Positions 55,544 to 64,000 of a stretch of 64,000 nucleotides of DNA are shown one piece after another. The position numbers and the translations under genes were made by a program. The notes beneath the pieces were generated by a model. It was not told the origin of the DNA. It saw only the letters and a list, made by a program, of their open reading frames with translations, and did not search any database. Position 1 is the first letter of the stretch, and every line of letters starts with the position of its first letter. This DNA is from Pseudomonas sp. J452. GTDB lineage: Bacteria > Pseudomonadota > Gammaproteobacteria > Pseudomonadales > Pseudomonadaceae. The stretch spans positions 2,852,001-2,916,000 of the forward strand of contig NZ_CP088294.1 of NCBI RefSeq assembly GCF_024666525.1. The letters run 5' to 3'.

Positions 55544-57151
55544 CTAGGTCTGGAACTGCAGCACCGAGCTCTGCATGCTGCGCGCCACGCGGTCCAGGCT
55601 CTGCGCCGCGTCTGCCAGCTCGTGCACGGTGCGGGTGTTGCTCTGTGACATCTGCGCGATATGTTCGACGCGCTGGGCCACTTCGCTGCTGGCCTTGCTC
55701 TGTTCGCTGATGGTGTGGGAAATCTCTTCCACCATCTCCGCGGCGCGGTGGGCGCCGCCACGGATCTCGTTGATCGACTCGCCGGCCTGGCGGGCCAGGG
55801 CCACGCCATCGTTCACCCGCTCCACGCCGGTCTGCATGCTGCTCACCGCCTGCGCGGTGCTGCTGCGGATACGTTCGATCATGCCGGTGATTTCCTGGGT
55901 CGATTGGGCGGTGCGCGCCGCCAGGTTGCGCACTTCGTCGGCGACCACGGCGAAACCGCGGCCGGCCTCGCCAGCGCGCGCCGCCTCGATGGCGGCGTTG
56001 AGGGCCAGCAGGTTGGTCTGTTCGGCGATGCTCTTGATCACCTGGATGATCGAGTGGATTTCCTCGGACGACTGGCCCAGGGCGGTGATGGTGCTGGACG
56101 ATTCGTTGACTGCCTCGGCGATCCGGCTCATGCCGTCGACCACGCCCATGATCACCTGGCCGCCACTGCTGGCCAGCTGTTCCGATTGCGAGGAAATGGC
56201 CTGGGCACTGCGGGCGTGGCCGGCAATCTGGTCGATGTTGTGGATCATCTCTTCCATGGCCGCCGCCATGCTGGTGGCGCTGTCCGACTCTTCGCTGGTG
56301 CTGCGCACAATGCTCTGCGAGGCCCCGCTGAGGTTCTGCGCGGTGTGCTGCAGTGTCTCGCCCTCGTGGCGGATGCTGTCGATCATCTGCCGCAGGTTGC
56401 CCTGCATGTCGGCCAGGGCCTGCTGCAACTGGCCGGCTTCGTCGTTGCTGTCGATATGGATCACGCTGCGCAGATTGCCCTGGGCGATGGCCCTGGCCAC
56501 CTTGATGGTCTTTTCCAGGGGCCGTAGCACGGCCTTCATCAACTGGGTGGTGAGCAGGCAGAGCAGGCAGCACACCACCAATATGCCGCCGATCAACAGC
56601 CAGGCGGCTTGGCGCACGGCGGCTTCACTGTCGCTGCGGGTCTGCGCGGAGTGGTCTTCGATCAGCCCACTGAGAGCTTCGTTCTTCTCTTCCAACACGC
56701 CAAAGCTCTGGTCGAACGCAGCCATTTCGTTGCGTGCGGCCTGTGGGTCGGCCAGCGCCAGGGCGACGATGCGCTCGGCCTGGGCGATGTAGTCGGTGAG
56801 TGCCGGCTGCGATTCGGCAATCGCCTGGCGGATGTTCTCGCTCAGCGGCAGCTTGGCGTTGTCTGCTAGGGTGCGCTGGAACCACTGGCTGTGTTCGCGC
56901 AGGTCCGTACGCACCTGCTCGGCCGCCGCACTGTCGCCGGGCTCGATATAGAAGGCGGCGAGCACGTCGGCGCGCAGGGCGTCGTGCATCATGTCGCCTT
57001 CCAGGTGGTTGCGCAGGGCGCTGACGCTCAGCTCGTTCTCGGCCAGCGAGGCGGCCAGCTGGGTCTGCCCCCAGAAGCCGATGCCGCCGAGCAGGGCGGC
57101 GGCAATCACGCTGATGGCGCCACAGGCGATCATTTTCTGGCGGATGTTCAT
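55544..57151 (-). CDS. Methyl-accepting chemotaxis protein
   Basis: A 535-residue inner-membrane chemoreceptor. TM1 is at about residues 10-30, a four-helix-bundle-like periplasmic domain (about 31-185, with [27 protein letters not shown]) follows, TM2 is at about 188-210, then a HAMP domain ([18 protein letters not shown]) and the signalling domain. The hairpin tip is intact: [20 protein letters not shown] then [20 protein letters not shown]. There is no C-terminal pentapeptide for CheR tethering. Ligand unknown. Confidence 0.94.
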   Translation of the reverse strand: MNIRQKMIACGAISVIAAALLGGIGFWGQTQLAASLAENELSVSALRNHLEGDMMHDALRADVLAAFYIEPGDSAAAEQVRTDLREHSQWFQRTLADNAKLPLSENIRQAIAESQPALTDYIAQAERIVALALADPQAARNEMAAFDQSFGVLEEKNEALSGLIEDHSAQTRSDSEAAVRQAAWLLIGGILVVCCLLCLLTTQLMKAVLRPLEKTIKVARAIAQGNLRSVIHIDSNDEAGQLQQALADMQGNLRQMIDSIRHEGETLQHTAQNLSGASQSIVRSTSEESDSATSMAAAMEEMIHNIDQIAGHARSAQAISSQSEQLASSGGQVIMGVVDGMSRIAEAVNESSSTITALGQSSEEIHSIIQVIKSIAEQTNLLALNAAIEAARAGEAGRGFAVVADEVRNLAARTAQSTQEITGMIERIRSSTAQAVSSMQTGVERVNDGVALARQAGESINEIRGGAHRAAEMVEEISHTISEQSKASSEVAQRVEHIAQMSQSNTRTVHELADAAQSLDRVARSMQSSVLQFQT

Positions 57152-57211
57152 GCTGGCGCTCTCCGGTGTCGGCTTTCCGTCAAGCCTAGTCCAGAACAAG
57201 AGCGCCTGAGC

Positions 57212-58255
57212 TCAGGGTTTTCCTTGCAGGGCGTTGGCCCAGCTCAGTAGTTGTACGGGCTCGCGGTCGTTCCAGATGCGTTGCCAGAGCACCAGCAGGT
57301 GTTCGGGCTGGCCACGCGAAAAGGGCAGGCGCTCGACATTGGCCAGTGGCTGCCAGCGTCCGTCACGGCGCTCGGCGAAGATGAAGCGGAACGGGTGAAA
57401 ACCGGTCATGCCCAGGCGCAGGTCGGTGACGATCAGCTGCTCACCGATCTGGTCGTAGCGCAGCACATCGTGGGTGAACCAGGCCAGGCGTGCGTGCTGG
57501 GGCGAATGCTGCAGCGGCTTGGCCAGGGCCGTGCCACGGGGAATGCGTTCCAGTTGTGGCGGTTTATCGTCGAGCCAGCCGACCAGGGCCTCGTGGTAGT
57601 CCGCACCGTCGATCACGATGACCCGCCAGAGCAGGCTGTTGAACGGTGTCGGCGTGCTGAACACTTGCTCGGCCTGGATGCCGCGCTGGGCCAGGACCTG
57701 TTCGACCTGCTGCTCGGCCATCCACTTGCCGGCCACGGTAAAGGCCAGGTACAGGCTGGACAGACCCAGTGCAGAGATGGCCAGCCATTGCGGCCGCTCG
57801 CGCAGGCCACGCAGCAGGCCGGCGATCACCGCTACCAGCAAGGGTAGGGTGTAGAGCGGATCGATGATGAACACCGAGGACCAGGCCACCGGCGGAAGGG
57901 GCATGGGCCAGAGCAGCTGGGTGCCGTAGCTGGTGAAGGCATCCAGCAAGGGATGGGTGATCAGCGCCAGCCAGACGGTGAAGAATAGTCGTCGTGTCGA
58001 ATAACCGGGGTTGGGCTGCAGGCGCCGGGCGACCAGGGTAATCAGCAGGGCCAGGGCGCTGAGCACCAGCAGCGAATGGCTGAAGCCGCGGTGATAGGTC
58101 ATGTCGGCTACGGCGTCGCCGTAGTCGATCAGCACATCGAGATCCGGCAGCGTGCCGAGTATGGCGCCGTACAACAGCGCGCGGCGGCCTTGCCAGCGGC
58201 CGAGCAACGCGCCCTGGATACTGGCGCCGAGTACCGCCTGGGTGAGCGAATCCAT
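57212..58255 (-). CDS. YdjM-family (DUF457) membrane-bound metal-dependent hydrolase
   Basis: A 347-residue membrane protein. Family features include MDSLTQAVLGASIQGALLG, the metal-binding-like HRGFSHSLLV and LALITHPLLDAFTSYGTQLL, with His and Asp at the membrane face. The C-terminal third (from about residue 185) is soluble and family-specific. Annotated widely as metal-dependent hydrolase; no substrate is known. No clear LexA box was found upstream, although YdjM of E. coli is SOS-regulated. Confidence 0.9.
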   Translation of the reverse strand: MDSLTQAVLGASIQGALLGRWQGRRALLYGAILGTLPDLDVLIDYGDAVADMTYHRGFSHSLLVLSALALLITLVARRLQPNPGYSTRRLFFTVWLALITHPLLDAFTSYGTQLLWPMPLPPVAWSSVFIIDPLYTLPLLVAVIAGLLRGLRERPQWLAISALGLSSLYLAFTVAGKWMAEQQVEQVLAQRGIQAEQVFSTPTPFNSLLWRVIVIDGADYHEALVGWLDDKPPQLERIPRGTALAKPLQHSPQHARLAWFTHDVLRYDQIGEQLIVTDLRLGMTGFHPFRFIFAERRDGRWQPLANVERLPFSRGQPEHLLVLWQRIWNDREPVQLLSWANALQGKP

Positions 58256-58432
58256 GCTGTTACCCCCTGGAAAAATCAGATGCTTAACTTACCGCCGAGT
58301 TGGCTTCCTGGCAGTGCAGAAATTCCGACTAAAAGTTTCAGCGGCCTGTCGATTTTCCCGGCAGCGGTTCGACTACTAGCTAGAACCGCGGCACAACCCG
58401 GTTCCTTTAATGACCAACAAGGAGAATGAACG

Positions 58433-58855
58433 ATGCGATTCATGGTGATAGTCAAGGCAACTGCGGACTCGGAAGCCGGTGTGATGCCCAGCGAGGAGTT
58501 ACTGGCGGCCATGGGCCAATACAACGAGGAGCTGGTGGCGGCTGGTGTGATGAAGGCCGGCGAGGGCCTGCACCCGAGCAGTCGCGGTGTGCGGGTGAAG
58601 TTCTCCGGCAGCCAGCGCAGTGTGGTCGATGGCCCGTTCGCCGAGACCAAGGAGCTGATCGCCGGCTTCTGGCTGTGGGAAGTGGCCTCGTTGGCCGAGT
58701 GCATCGATTGGGCCAAGCGCTGTCCCAACCCGATGCCGGGCGATTCGGAAATCGAGATTCGGCAGATCTTCGAGGCCGAGGACTTCGGCGCCGAGTTCAC
58801 GCCCGAGTTGCGTGAACAGGAAGAGCGTCTTCGGGTGCAGATGGGCAAGGGTTGA
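58433..58855 (+). CDS. YciI/DGPF-domain protein
   Basis: A 140-residue protein with a ferredoxin-like fold of the YCII/DGPF family: MRFMVIVKATADSEAGVMPS, the DGPFAETKELIAGFWLWEV hallmark and the C-terminal IEIRQIFEAEDFG. The family often sits next to ECF sigma factors or VOC proteins; here a VOC protein follows after 10 bases, so they are probably co-transcribed. Function unknown. RBS AAGGAG precedes the start. Confidence 0.93.
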   Translation: MRFMVIVKATADSEAGVMPSEELLAAMGQYNEELVAAGVMKAGEGLHPSSRGVRVKFSGSQRSVVDGPFAETKELIAGFWLWEVASLAECIDWAKRCPNPMPGDSEIEIRQIFEAEDFGAEFTPELREQEERLRVQMGKG

Positions 58856-58865
58856 GGAGCGCGCG

Positions 58866-59282
58866 ATGAACATGCATGCCTACCTGATTTTCGACGGCCA
58901 GTGCGCCGAGGCCTTCCGCTTCTATGCCGAGGTCATCGGCGGCGAGCTGCAGGTGATGCCTTTCGGCGATAGCCCGGAGTGCGGCGAGATCCCACCCGAG
59001 CACCGCGACCGCACCCTGCACGCCTGCCTCAATTGCGACGGCCAGCTGTTGATGGGATCCGACACCATGCCGGGCCAACCCTACGAGGGCATCAAGGGCT
59101 GCCACATGTCCCTGCAGGCGGACGACATGGCACAGGCCGAGCGCCTGTTCCAGGCCTTGTCCGCCGGCGGCCAGGTGCAGATGCCGCTGCAGCGCACCTT
59201 CTGGGCCGAGGGCTTCGCCATGCTCACTGATCGTTTCGGTGTGCCCTGGATGGTCAACTGCTCCGGTGATTGTCAGCTCTGA
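58866..59282 (+). CDS. PhnB-like VOC family protein
   Basis: A 138-residue vicinal-oxygen-chelate (glyoxalase-fold) protein of the YjdN/PhnB group: MNMHAYLIFDGQCAEAFRFYAEVIGG, MGSDTMPGQ and RTFWAEGFAMLTDRFGVPWMVN. No enzymatic activity is established for this family. It is the partner of the upstream YciI-like gene. The ATG follows GAGGAGCGCGCG. Confidence 0.93.
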   Translation: MNMHAYLIFDGQCAEAFRFYAEVIGGELQVMPFGDSPECGEIPPEHRDRTLHACLNCDGQLLMGSDTMPGQPYEGIKGCHMSLQADDMAQAERLFQALSAGGQVQMPLQRTFWAEGFAMLTDRFGVPWMVNCSGDCQL

Positions 59283-59287
59283 GCCCA

Positions 59288-59368
59288 GGTGCGCACGGCG
59301 CACCCTACGCCGAGCCGCCCAAGCCGGGATCAGCCGCGTAGGGTGGATAACGCTCTGCTTATCCACCC
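59288..59368. repeat. Palindromic repeats GGTGCGCACGGCGCACC and GTAGGGTGGATAA
   Basis: The left part repeats the element seen at 50502. The right part (59338-59368) is GTAGGGTGGATAACGCTCTG with TTATCCACCC closing a hairpin. Located between the VOC gene and arfB; 59300-59440 otherwise has no gene. Confidence 0.75.
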
Positions 59369-59446
59369 GCGTGCTGCTGGATCGGCTCAACAGCGTGAGG
59401 GGCGCCGGGTTATCCTGAGCGCCCCTCAGCTTTCCGGCCCCACCCC

Positions 59447-59860
59447 ATGCTGGTGATTTCCAACAGCGTCCACCTGCCCGACGATGAAGTCGAGCTGACC
59501 GCCATCCGTGCCCAGGGCGCCGGCGGGCAGAACGTCAACAAGGTGTCCAGCGCCGTGCATTTGCGCTTCGACAGCCAGGCTTCGTCGTTGCCGCCGTTCT
59601 ACAAGGAGCGTTTGCTGGAGCTGCGCGACAGCCGCATCACCGCCGAAGGCGTGGTGATCATCAAGGCCCAGCAGTACCGCACCCAGGAGCAGAACCGCGC
59701 CGACGCCCTGGAGCGCCTGGCCGAGCTGATCCGCAGCGCCGGCAAGACCGAGAAGGCGCGTCGTCCGACCAAACCCACCCTGGGCTCGAAGAAGCGCCGC
59801 CTGGAGGGCAAGAGCAAGCGCGGAGCGATCAAGGCCGGGCGCGGCAAGGTGGATTTCTAG
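59447..59860 (+). CDS. arfB: Alternative ribosome-rescue factor ArfB (YaeJ)
   Basis: A 137-residue peptidyl-tRNA hydrolase that frees stalled ribosomes without a stop codon. The catalytic GGQ lies in AQGAGGQNVNKVSSAVHL (about residues 25-28 for GGQ). The basic C-terminal tail (KKRRLEGKSKRGAIKAGRG) is the segment that enters the empty mRNA channel. It stands alone, and the position after the hpd/aroP region matches what I recall of P. aeruginosa. Confidence 0.95.
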   Translation: MLVISNSVHLPDDEVELTAIRAQGAGGQNVNKVSSAVHLRFDSQASSLPPFYKERLLELRDSRITAEGVVIIKAQQYRTQEQNRADALERLAELIRSAGKTEKARRPTKPTLGSKKRRLEGKSKRGAIKAGRGKVDF

Positions 59861-59917
59861 ACGGCGTGCAACGGCCCTGGTGTATAAACAGTCCCAGCCA
59901 ACGACAGGGACCGTGAT

Positions 59918-61237
59918 ATGCCTATGCCAGCAGCCGCACAGCAAGCCCGCCAGCACCTAGCCGCCGCCCAGGAGAAGATCGAGCGCCTGCGCAACCTAGA
60001 CCCCTATCTGATCGATCTGTCCCTGCGTGAGAACCCGGTGGGTGCGCGGATTGGCCAGACCCTGGCGGACAAGCTGGCGATCCTGCCCAAGCTGCGCGAG
60101 TTCGGTTTCCGCAACATCCACCTCGGCACCCTCGATTATTCCTACCCGGACGAACTGGAAGTCGACGACGACTTCATGATGTATCTGCGCGACCAGCAGA
60201 TCGACATGACCGGCTGCTTCGCCTTCACCGCCATGGGCCTGGTGGATGCCGGCGGCACCTTCGTGCCCGATCCGTCGCAGCTCAAACTGCGCGACTACCG
60301 GGTGCCCAACACCCTGCACGAAATCTACCTGAGCAAGGAGGGTATGGCCGGCCAGTACGACCTGGCCACCGTGCTGCGCAGCCTGCCGGCCAGCATCCAG
60401 TGGCTGCAGGAGAACATTCGCGGCGATCACGGCGGCGCACCGCGCATCCTGATCAACATCGTCGATGGCTGCGACGCCTTTGCCGAGAACCCGGACGGCG
60501 TGTTCGAGGTGCTGGCCATGCTCGCCGAGCAACCGATCGAGGGCGTCAGCATCGAGGACGACCGTGGCACCTACCTGCCGTTGCAGGTCGGCGCCTTCAT
60601 CGCTGCCGCGCGCAGCTTCCTGCCGCCACCGCTGAAGATCGTGGTGCACATGCACGCCGGCGGCGGCTTCGAGAACGCCTCGCTGATTGAGGCCCTGCTC
60701 AACGGCGCGGACGGTGCCTGGGGCGGCCTGCCCAAGCGCGCGGCGATCATCGGCCACGCTTCGCTGGGTGAGCTGATCGCCAACCTGGTGCGGGTCGGCA
60801 ACCCGCATATGCAGCAGTACCAGCTGGATCGCCTGCTGCCGCTGGCCACCAACCTGCAGGAACTGGACGACGAGGCGCAGGTGCCGGACGACCTGCCGAT
60901 TCTTGGCCACAACGCCTACCGCCTGCCGCTGAGTTTCTTCCGGCAGATTCCCGGGCGCTTTATGGATCTGCCGCCGGAGGCCATTGGTGGCACCTATCGC
61001 TACCGCATCTGCCCACTGGTCAGCGACACCGCGGTGATTGCCGGTCGTCTGCAAGAGGTCTGTGGCCGGCCGGCGGGGGATTTCCCCCAGGCTGTGTTGG
61101 AGCAGATGATCTTCATCATGCGTCGTGACCTGCGCGCCGGCGAACGGATCGCCTACGATCAGCCGGAAAATCTGATGCAGCTGTACGCACGCGCTGTGCG
61201 CGCGTGCGAGACTTTAGCTCCGCAAGCCGAGGCCTGA
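59918..61237 (+). CDS. HMG-CoA lyase-like TIM-barrel protein of unknown function
   Basis: A 439-residue protein of the DRE-TIM metallolyase type. An N-terminal IDLSLRENPVGARIG holds the R-E part of the usual RDG/DRE motif (Arg37, Glu38), but Asn follows instead of Gly. Later, VVHMHAGGGFENASLIEALLNGADGAWGG supplies the H-x-H metal motif and the barrel-closing glycine-rich end. The N-terminal 25 residues are an Ala/Gln-rich helix. The C-terminal 130 residues are not part of the barrel and are not recognised. It lies four bases upstream of a PAS-GGDEF gene. Carboxyl-lyase or aldolase activity is likely; substrate unknown. Confidence 0.8.
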   Translation: MPMPAAAQQARQHLAAAQEKIERLRNLDPYLIDLSLRENPVGARIGQTLADKLAILPKLREFGFRNIHLGTLDYSYPDELEVDDDFMMYLRDQQIDMTGCFAFTAMGLVDAGGTFVPDPSQLKLRDYRVPNTLHEIYLSKEGMAGQYDLATVLRSLPASIQWLQENIRGDHGGAPRILINIVDGCDAFAENPDGVFEVLAMLAEQPIEGVSIEDDRGTYLPLQVGAFIAAARSFLPPPLKIVVHMHAGGGFENASLIEALLNGADGAWGGLPKRAAIIGHASLGELIANLVRVGNPHMQQYQLDRLLPLATNLQELDDEAQVPDDLPILGHNAYRLPLSFFRQIPGRFMDLPPEAIGGTYRYRICPLVSDTAVIAGRLQEVCGRPAGDFPQAVLEQMIFIMRRDLRAGERIAYDQPENLMQLYARAVRACETLAPQAEA

Positions 61238-61241
61238 GACC

Positions 61242-62195
61242 GTGGAAACCGACAGCGCCGTCTACAAGACCCTGCTCGAGTCGACCAAGGCAATTCCCTG
61301 GAAGATCGACTGGAAGAGCATGACCTTCGCCTACATCGGCCCGCAGATCGAACCGCTGCTGGGCTGGACGCAGCAGAGCTGGATCAGCGCGAACGACTGG
61401 GCCGAGCGCATCCACGAGGAAGACCGCGAGCGCGTGGTGAACTTCTGCATCGCCCAGTCCCAGTGCGGCATCGACCATGAGGCCGACTACCGGGCGCTGA
61501 CCAAGGACGGCGACTATGTGTGGATCCGCGATGTGGTGCACGTGATGCGTGACGCCAACGGCGAGACCGAGGCACTGGTCGGCTTCATGTTCGACATCAG
61601 CGAGCGCAAGAAGACCGAGGAACAGCTGCTGGCCCTGCAACGGCAGCTGGAGGAGTACTCCTACAAGGACGGCCTGACCGGTATCAACAACCGACGCATG
61701 TTCGACTCGATCCTCGACATCGAATGGGGCAACGCCCAGCGTACCCGCCGGCCGCTGTCGCTGATCCTGCTGGATATCGACTTCTTCAAGCAGTTCAACG
61801 ACCACTACGGGCATATCCGCGGCGACGACTGCCTCAAGCGCATCGGCCAGGCGCTGCAGGGCGCGGCGGTGCGCCCGCGTGATTGCGTGGCGCGCTACGG
61901 TGGCGAGGAGTTCGTGCTGGTGCTGCCGGAGACCGACGGCGAGTCGGCGCAGAAGATCGCCGAGCGCTGCCGCAAGCTGGTGCGCAAGGAGCAGATCAGC
62001 CACGAACAGTCCAACGTGGCACAGCTGGTGACCGTCAGCCTGGGCGTCGGCACCATCATCCCAGAGGCGCATGACACGCCGCTGGCCTTTATCGAGGCGG
62101 TGGATCGTCTGCTCTACCAGGCCAAGCAGCAGGGCCGCGACCGCCTGCAATATGGCCACTGTGGTGGTGGCGAAGCGGACGCCTGCCAGGCCTGA
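61242..62195 (+). CDS. PAS-GGDEF diguanylate cyclase
   Basis: A 317-residue cytosolic protein. A PAS/PAC domain of PAS_3 type (about 15-125; WKSMTFAYIGPQIEPLLGW, ending FMFDISERKKTEEQ) precedes a GGDEF domain with an intact GGEEF (CVARYGGEEFVLVLP). An RxxD inhibitory site (RPRD) lies five residues before it. It should make c-di-GMP with feedback inhibition. GTG start four bases after the HMGL-like gene, so translationally coupled with it. The signal sensed by the PAS domain is unknown. Confidence 0.92.
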   Translation: METDSAVYKTLLESTKAIPWKIDWKSMTFAYIGPQIEPLLGWTQQSWISANDWAERIHEEDRERVVNFCIAQSQCGIDHEADYRALTKDGDYVWIRDVVHVMRDANGETEALVGFMFDISERKKTEEQLLALQRQLEEYSYKDGLTGINNRRMFDSILDIEWGNAQRTRRPLSLILLDIDFFKQFNDHYGHIRGDDCLKRIGQALQGAAVRPRDCVARYGGEEFVLVLPETDGESAQKIAERCRKLVRKEQISHEQSNVAQLVTVSLGVGTIIPEAHDTPLAFIEAVDRLLYQAKQQGRDRLQYGHCGGGEADACQA

Positions 62196-62225
62196 AAGTC
62201 TCGCGAGCTAGAGCCGGGGCGTCCG

Positions 62226-62247
62226 TAGCCCGGATGCAATCCGGGAG
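62226..62247. repeat. Single GTAGCCCGGATGCAATCCGG element
   Basis: One half of the element that forms inverted pairs at 53532 and 55311; here no inverted partner follows. Confidence 0.85.
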
Positions 62248-62274
62248 ATCAGGCGACACCTCTATGACGAAGCC

Positions 62275-62892
62275 CTAGCGCACCTGCCCGTTCTGCGCCA
62301 CCTGGGCGCGTAGCGCGCGGGCGACTTCGATTTGCAGCTTGTAGGCGGGGGCTTCGATGGCGTCGTGGTCGCGGGTGTAGCGGCGGGCGAATTCGCGCAC
62401 GCCCCACTGCTGGTACTGCTGCACATGCAACAGCTCGTGGGCCCATAGCGCGACATTGTCCTGCGCGTCTGCGGCGTTACGGAAAACGATGATGTCGATC
62501 AGCGTCACCGCCTGCACATCGGGGTTCTGCAGCATGGTATTGGCGGCGCCCAGGGTTTCGCCGTCACCCACCTTGTAGCGCGCCGCGTCGAGTACGCCGA
62601 TGTCGTAGTAGGGCTCCAGTTGGGCGCGGATATGCAGCGGAATCGGTTGGGTGCCGCTGGCGGCCGCCGTCTCGCGTGACTGCAGCAGCCACTGCTCCAG
62701 GCCCGAGGCGGCCATCTGGCTGACGTCTTCGTAGAGCACCTCGATGTCTGCCTGGCTGATCGGTGCACAGAAGCACACCACCGCGCAGACCTGCTGCTGC
62801 CCGCTTGGGCAGGCCAGCACCGAGGCGGCCAGGCCGAGCCCGCCAAGCAGGGCGACCAGGCGAAAAATGCGACGTGAAAATACAGCAGGCAA
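62275..62892 (-). CDS. DUF4157-like secreted protein with HExxH motif
   Basis: A 205-residue protein with an N-terminal signal sequence (RLVALLGGLGLAASVLA, possibly with a lipobox-like LAC at residues 27-29, since VLACPSG follows). Mature cysteines cluster at CPSGQQQVCAVVCFC. A zinc-metallopeptidase-like motif HELLH lies in NVALWAHELLHVQQYQQWG, followed by EFARRYTRDHDAIEAPAY, matching DUF4157 (eCIS core) domains. No toxin or eCIS genes are nearby. Function unknown. Confidence 0.8.
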   Translation of the reverse strand: MPAVFSRRIFRLVALLGGLGLAASVLACPSGQQQVCAVVCFCAPISQADIEVLYEDVSQMAASGLEQWLLQSRETAAASGTQPIPLHIRAQLEPYYDIGVLDAARYKVGDGETLGAANTMLQNPDVQAVTLIDIIVFRNAADAQDNVALWAHELLHVQQYQQWGVREFARRYTRDHDAIEAPAYKLQIEVARALRAQVAQNGQVR

Positions 62893-62980
62893 GGCAGTCT
62901 CCCGTAACCATGATGTGCGGCCCGTGCCGCCTGGACGGTGCCGCGCCGGGTTGGACAGTGGCGACCGGCTTTGGTGCCGA

Positions 62981-63032
62981 GTAGGGCGGGTGAAACCCGC
63001 GTGGCGCGCACCGCGGGTTTCACCCGCCCTAC
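62981..63032. repeat. Inverted repeat GTAGGGCGGGTGAAACCCGC
   Basis: GTAGGGCGGGTGAAACCCGC at 62981-63000 and its inverted copy GCGGGTTTCACCCGCCCTAC at 63013-63032, 20-bp arms with a 12-base spacer. The phnE-like stop codon lies inside the right arm. Confidence 0.9.
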
Positions 63033-63796
63033 GCCCGCACCCAGCGTTGCCGCGTCCAGCCGCTCAGCGCATCGACGCCGAACACCAGCACCAGCATGGC
63101 CAGAATCACCGTACTGGCCTGGGCCTCCTGAAACAGGCTGAGGCTGACGTAGAGCATCTGCCCCAGGCCGCCGGCGCCGACGAAGCCGAGCACGCTGGCC
63201 ATGCGGATATTGTTTTCCCAGCGGTACAGGCAGTAGGCCAACAGCTGCGGCCACAGGTTGGGCAAGGTGCCATAGCAGAAGGCCGCGACCTGGCTGCCGC
63301 CCTGCAGGCGGATGGCCTCGGCCGGCGCCGTCGGGGTGTTTTCCAGGGCCTCGGCAAACAGCCGGCCGAGCACCCCGGCGGTGTGCAGGGCCAGGGCCAG
63401 GGTGCCGGCATTCGGGCCGAGTCCGGCGGCCAGCACCATCAGCGCCGCCCAGACCAATTCGGGAATCGCCCGCAGCGCATTCAGTAGCAGCCGCGCGGCG
63501 CTCTGCAGCGGCCAGCCGAAGCGCCCGGCGGCGGGCAAGGCCAGCAACAGGCCGAATACCGCCGCGAGCAAGGTGCCGATGGCCGACATGGCCAGGGTTT
63601 CCATTGCGCCACGGCCGATGGCGGCGAGGTGCGCGGTGCTCAGGTCCGGGCTGAGAAAGCGCCGCACATAGCCGGCCATCTGGCCCAGGCTGTCGCCATG
63701 GGTCAGCGCGCCCAGGTCGATACCCAGGTAAACGAACGAGGCGATCACCGCCGCGCCGATGCCGAGCAGCAACAGCAGATTGATCAGCCGGTTCAT
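63029..63796 (-). CDS. phnE: Phosphonate-type ABC transporter permease PhnE
   Basis: A 255-residue inner-membrane permease with about six helices. The EAA-like motif is AEAIRLQGGSQVAAFCYGTLPNLWPQ, and FVGAGGLGQMLYVSLSLFQ is the PhnE/PtxC hallmark. It overlaps the next permease gene by four bases. Expected to move phosphonate, phosphite or phosphate with the upstream partner and an ATPase outside the window. Confidence 0.9.
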   Translation of the reverse strand: MNRLINLLLLLGIGAAVIASFVYLGIDLGALTHGDSLGQMAGYVRRFLSPDLSTAHLAAIGRGAMETLAMSAIGTLLAAVFGLLLALPAAGRFGWPLQSAARLLLNALRAIPELVWAALMVLAAGLGPNAGTLALALHTAGVLGRLFAEALENTPTAPAEAIRLQGGSQVAAFCYGTLPNLWPQLLAYCLYRWENNIRMASVLGFVGAGGLGQMLYVSLSLFQEAQASTVILAMLVLVFGVDALSGWTRQRWVRA

Positions 63797-64000
63797 GCCA
63801 GCCTCCCGCGCAGCACGCGGCTGAGCTGATCGGCCAGCAGCACCAGCAGCAGGAAGGTCAGCAGCATGCTGGCCACCTCACCACCGGCGAACATGCGCAT
63901 CGACAGGTCGATCTGCTGGCCCAGGCCGCCGGCGCCGACGAAGCCCATCACCACCGAGGCGCGGATCGCGCATTCCCAGCGGTACACCGTGTAGGAAGTC
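63793..64000 (-). CDS. Second PhnE-type permease (5' partial)
   Basis: The C-terminal 68 codons of a paralogous permease running off the right edge: TSYTVYRWECAIRASVVMGF then FVGAGGLGQQIDLSMRMFAGG and a final helix LLTFLLLVLLADQLSRVL. The same FVGAGGLGQ block as in the downstream gene shows that the two arose by duplication. Two-permease phosphonate transporters are known (PhnE1/PhnE2). The ATPase and binding protein should lie to the right. Confidence 0.88.
   Translation of the reverse strand, partial: TSYTVYRWECAIRASVVMGFVGAGGLGQQIDLSMRMFAGGEVASMLLTFLLLVLLADQLSRVLRGRLA

Noticed and set aside
58256..58432. LexA site upstream of the YdjM-like gene
   Set aside because: E. coli ydjM is SOS-regulated, but I found no CTGT-N8-ACAG match in the leader.

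Overview
The window is a GC-rich gammaproteobacterial chromosome segment, almost certainly from Pseudomonas in the broad sense. The gene content and much of the order match what I recall of P. aeruginosa: a bra/liv branched-chain amino acid operon beside a DUF2288 gene, mnmC next to a polyphosphate:AMP phosphotransferase, a fumC-DUF2804-DUF2059-bolA-trhO-DsbA-ABC exporter block, and an RbdA-like GGDEF/EAL protein, hpd, an aromatic amino acid permease and arfB downstream. No tRNA, rRNA, CRISPR array, insertion sequence or prophage was seen. Both ends cut genes: a response regulator on the left and a PhnE-type permease on the right.

Layout. 1-2660: end of a PmrA/QseB-like response regulator, its sensor kinase and two small uncharacterised genes. 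2750-9950: sstT, the braC-livHMGF operon and a DUF2288 gene. 10080-13870: a 3-hydroxyisobutyrate-dehydrogenase-family gene, a hydroxypyruvate-isomerase-like gene and a wbpM-type nucleotide-sugar dehydratase broken by one extra C. 13940-17940: a 730-residue tubulin/FtsZ-superfamily protein and a THI5-like sensor diguanylate cyclase. 18137-23480: an MFS exporter, small proteins and a 7TMR-DISM hybrid kinase, also broken by one extra C. 23591-25900: a CstR-type regulator, a rhodanese, a TauE exporter and a persulfide-dioxygenase-like hydrolase, with palindromic operators. 25966-40000: housekeeping and metabolic genes. 40056-46390: ccoG, an octaheme cytochrome with TPRs, and a sulfite reductase with DUF934. 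46686-55290: the RbdA-like protein and a complete tyrosine/homogentisate degradation cluster (hpd, hmgA, fah, maiA, aroP-like). 55544-64000: a chemoreceptor, small enzymes, arfB, an HMG-CoA-lyase-like protein with a PAS-GGDEF partner, a DUF4157 protein and two phosphonate-type permeases.

How genes work together. The clearest units are branched-chain amino acid import, sulfane-sulfur detoxification under CstR, assimilatory sulfite reduction, conversion of tyrosine via homogentisate to fumarate and acetoacetate with its own uptake permease, and several c-di-GMP enzymes. Intergenic gaps are rich in REP-like palindromes of at least four families.

Most notable: (i) the chromosomal tubulin-like protein; (ii) a 38-codon copy of the livG start between livM and livG whose differences from livG are nearly all synonymous; (iii) frameshifts at the two C7/G7 tracts in wbpM and the hybrid kinase, each repaired by removing one base; (iv) the octaheme-TPR cytochrome divergent from a stand-alone ccoG; (v) the CstR operators. 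All family names are from memory and visible motifs; no database search was run.
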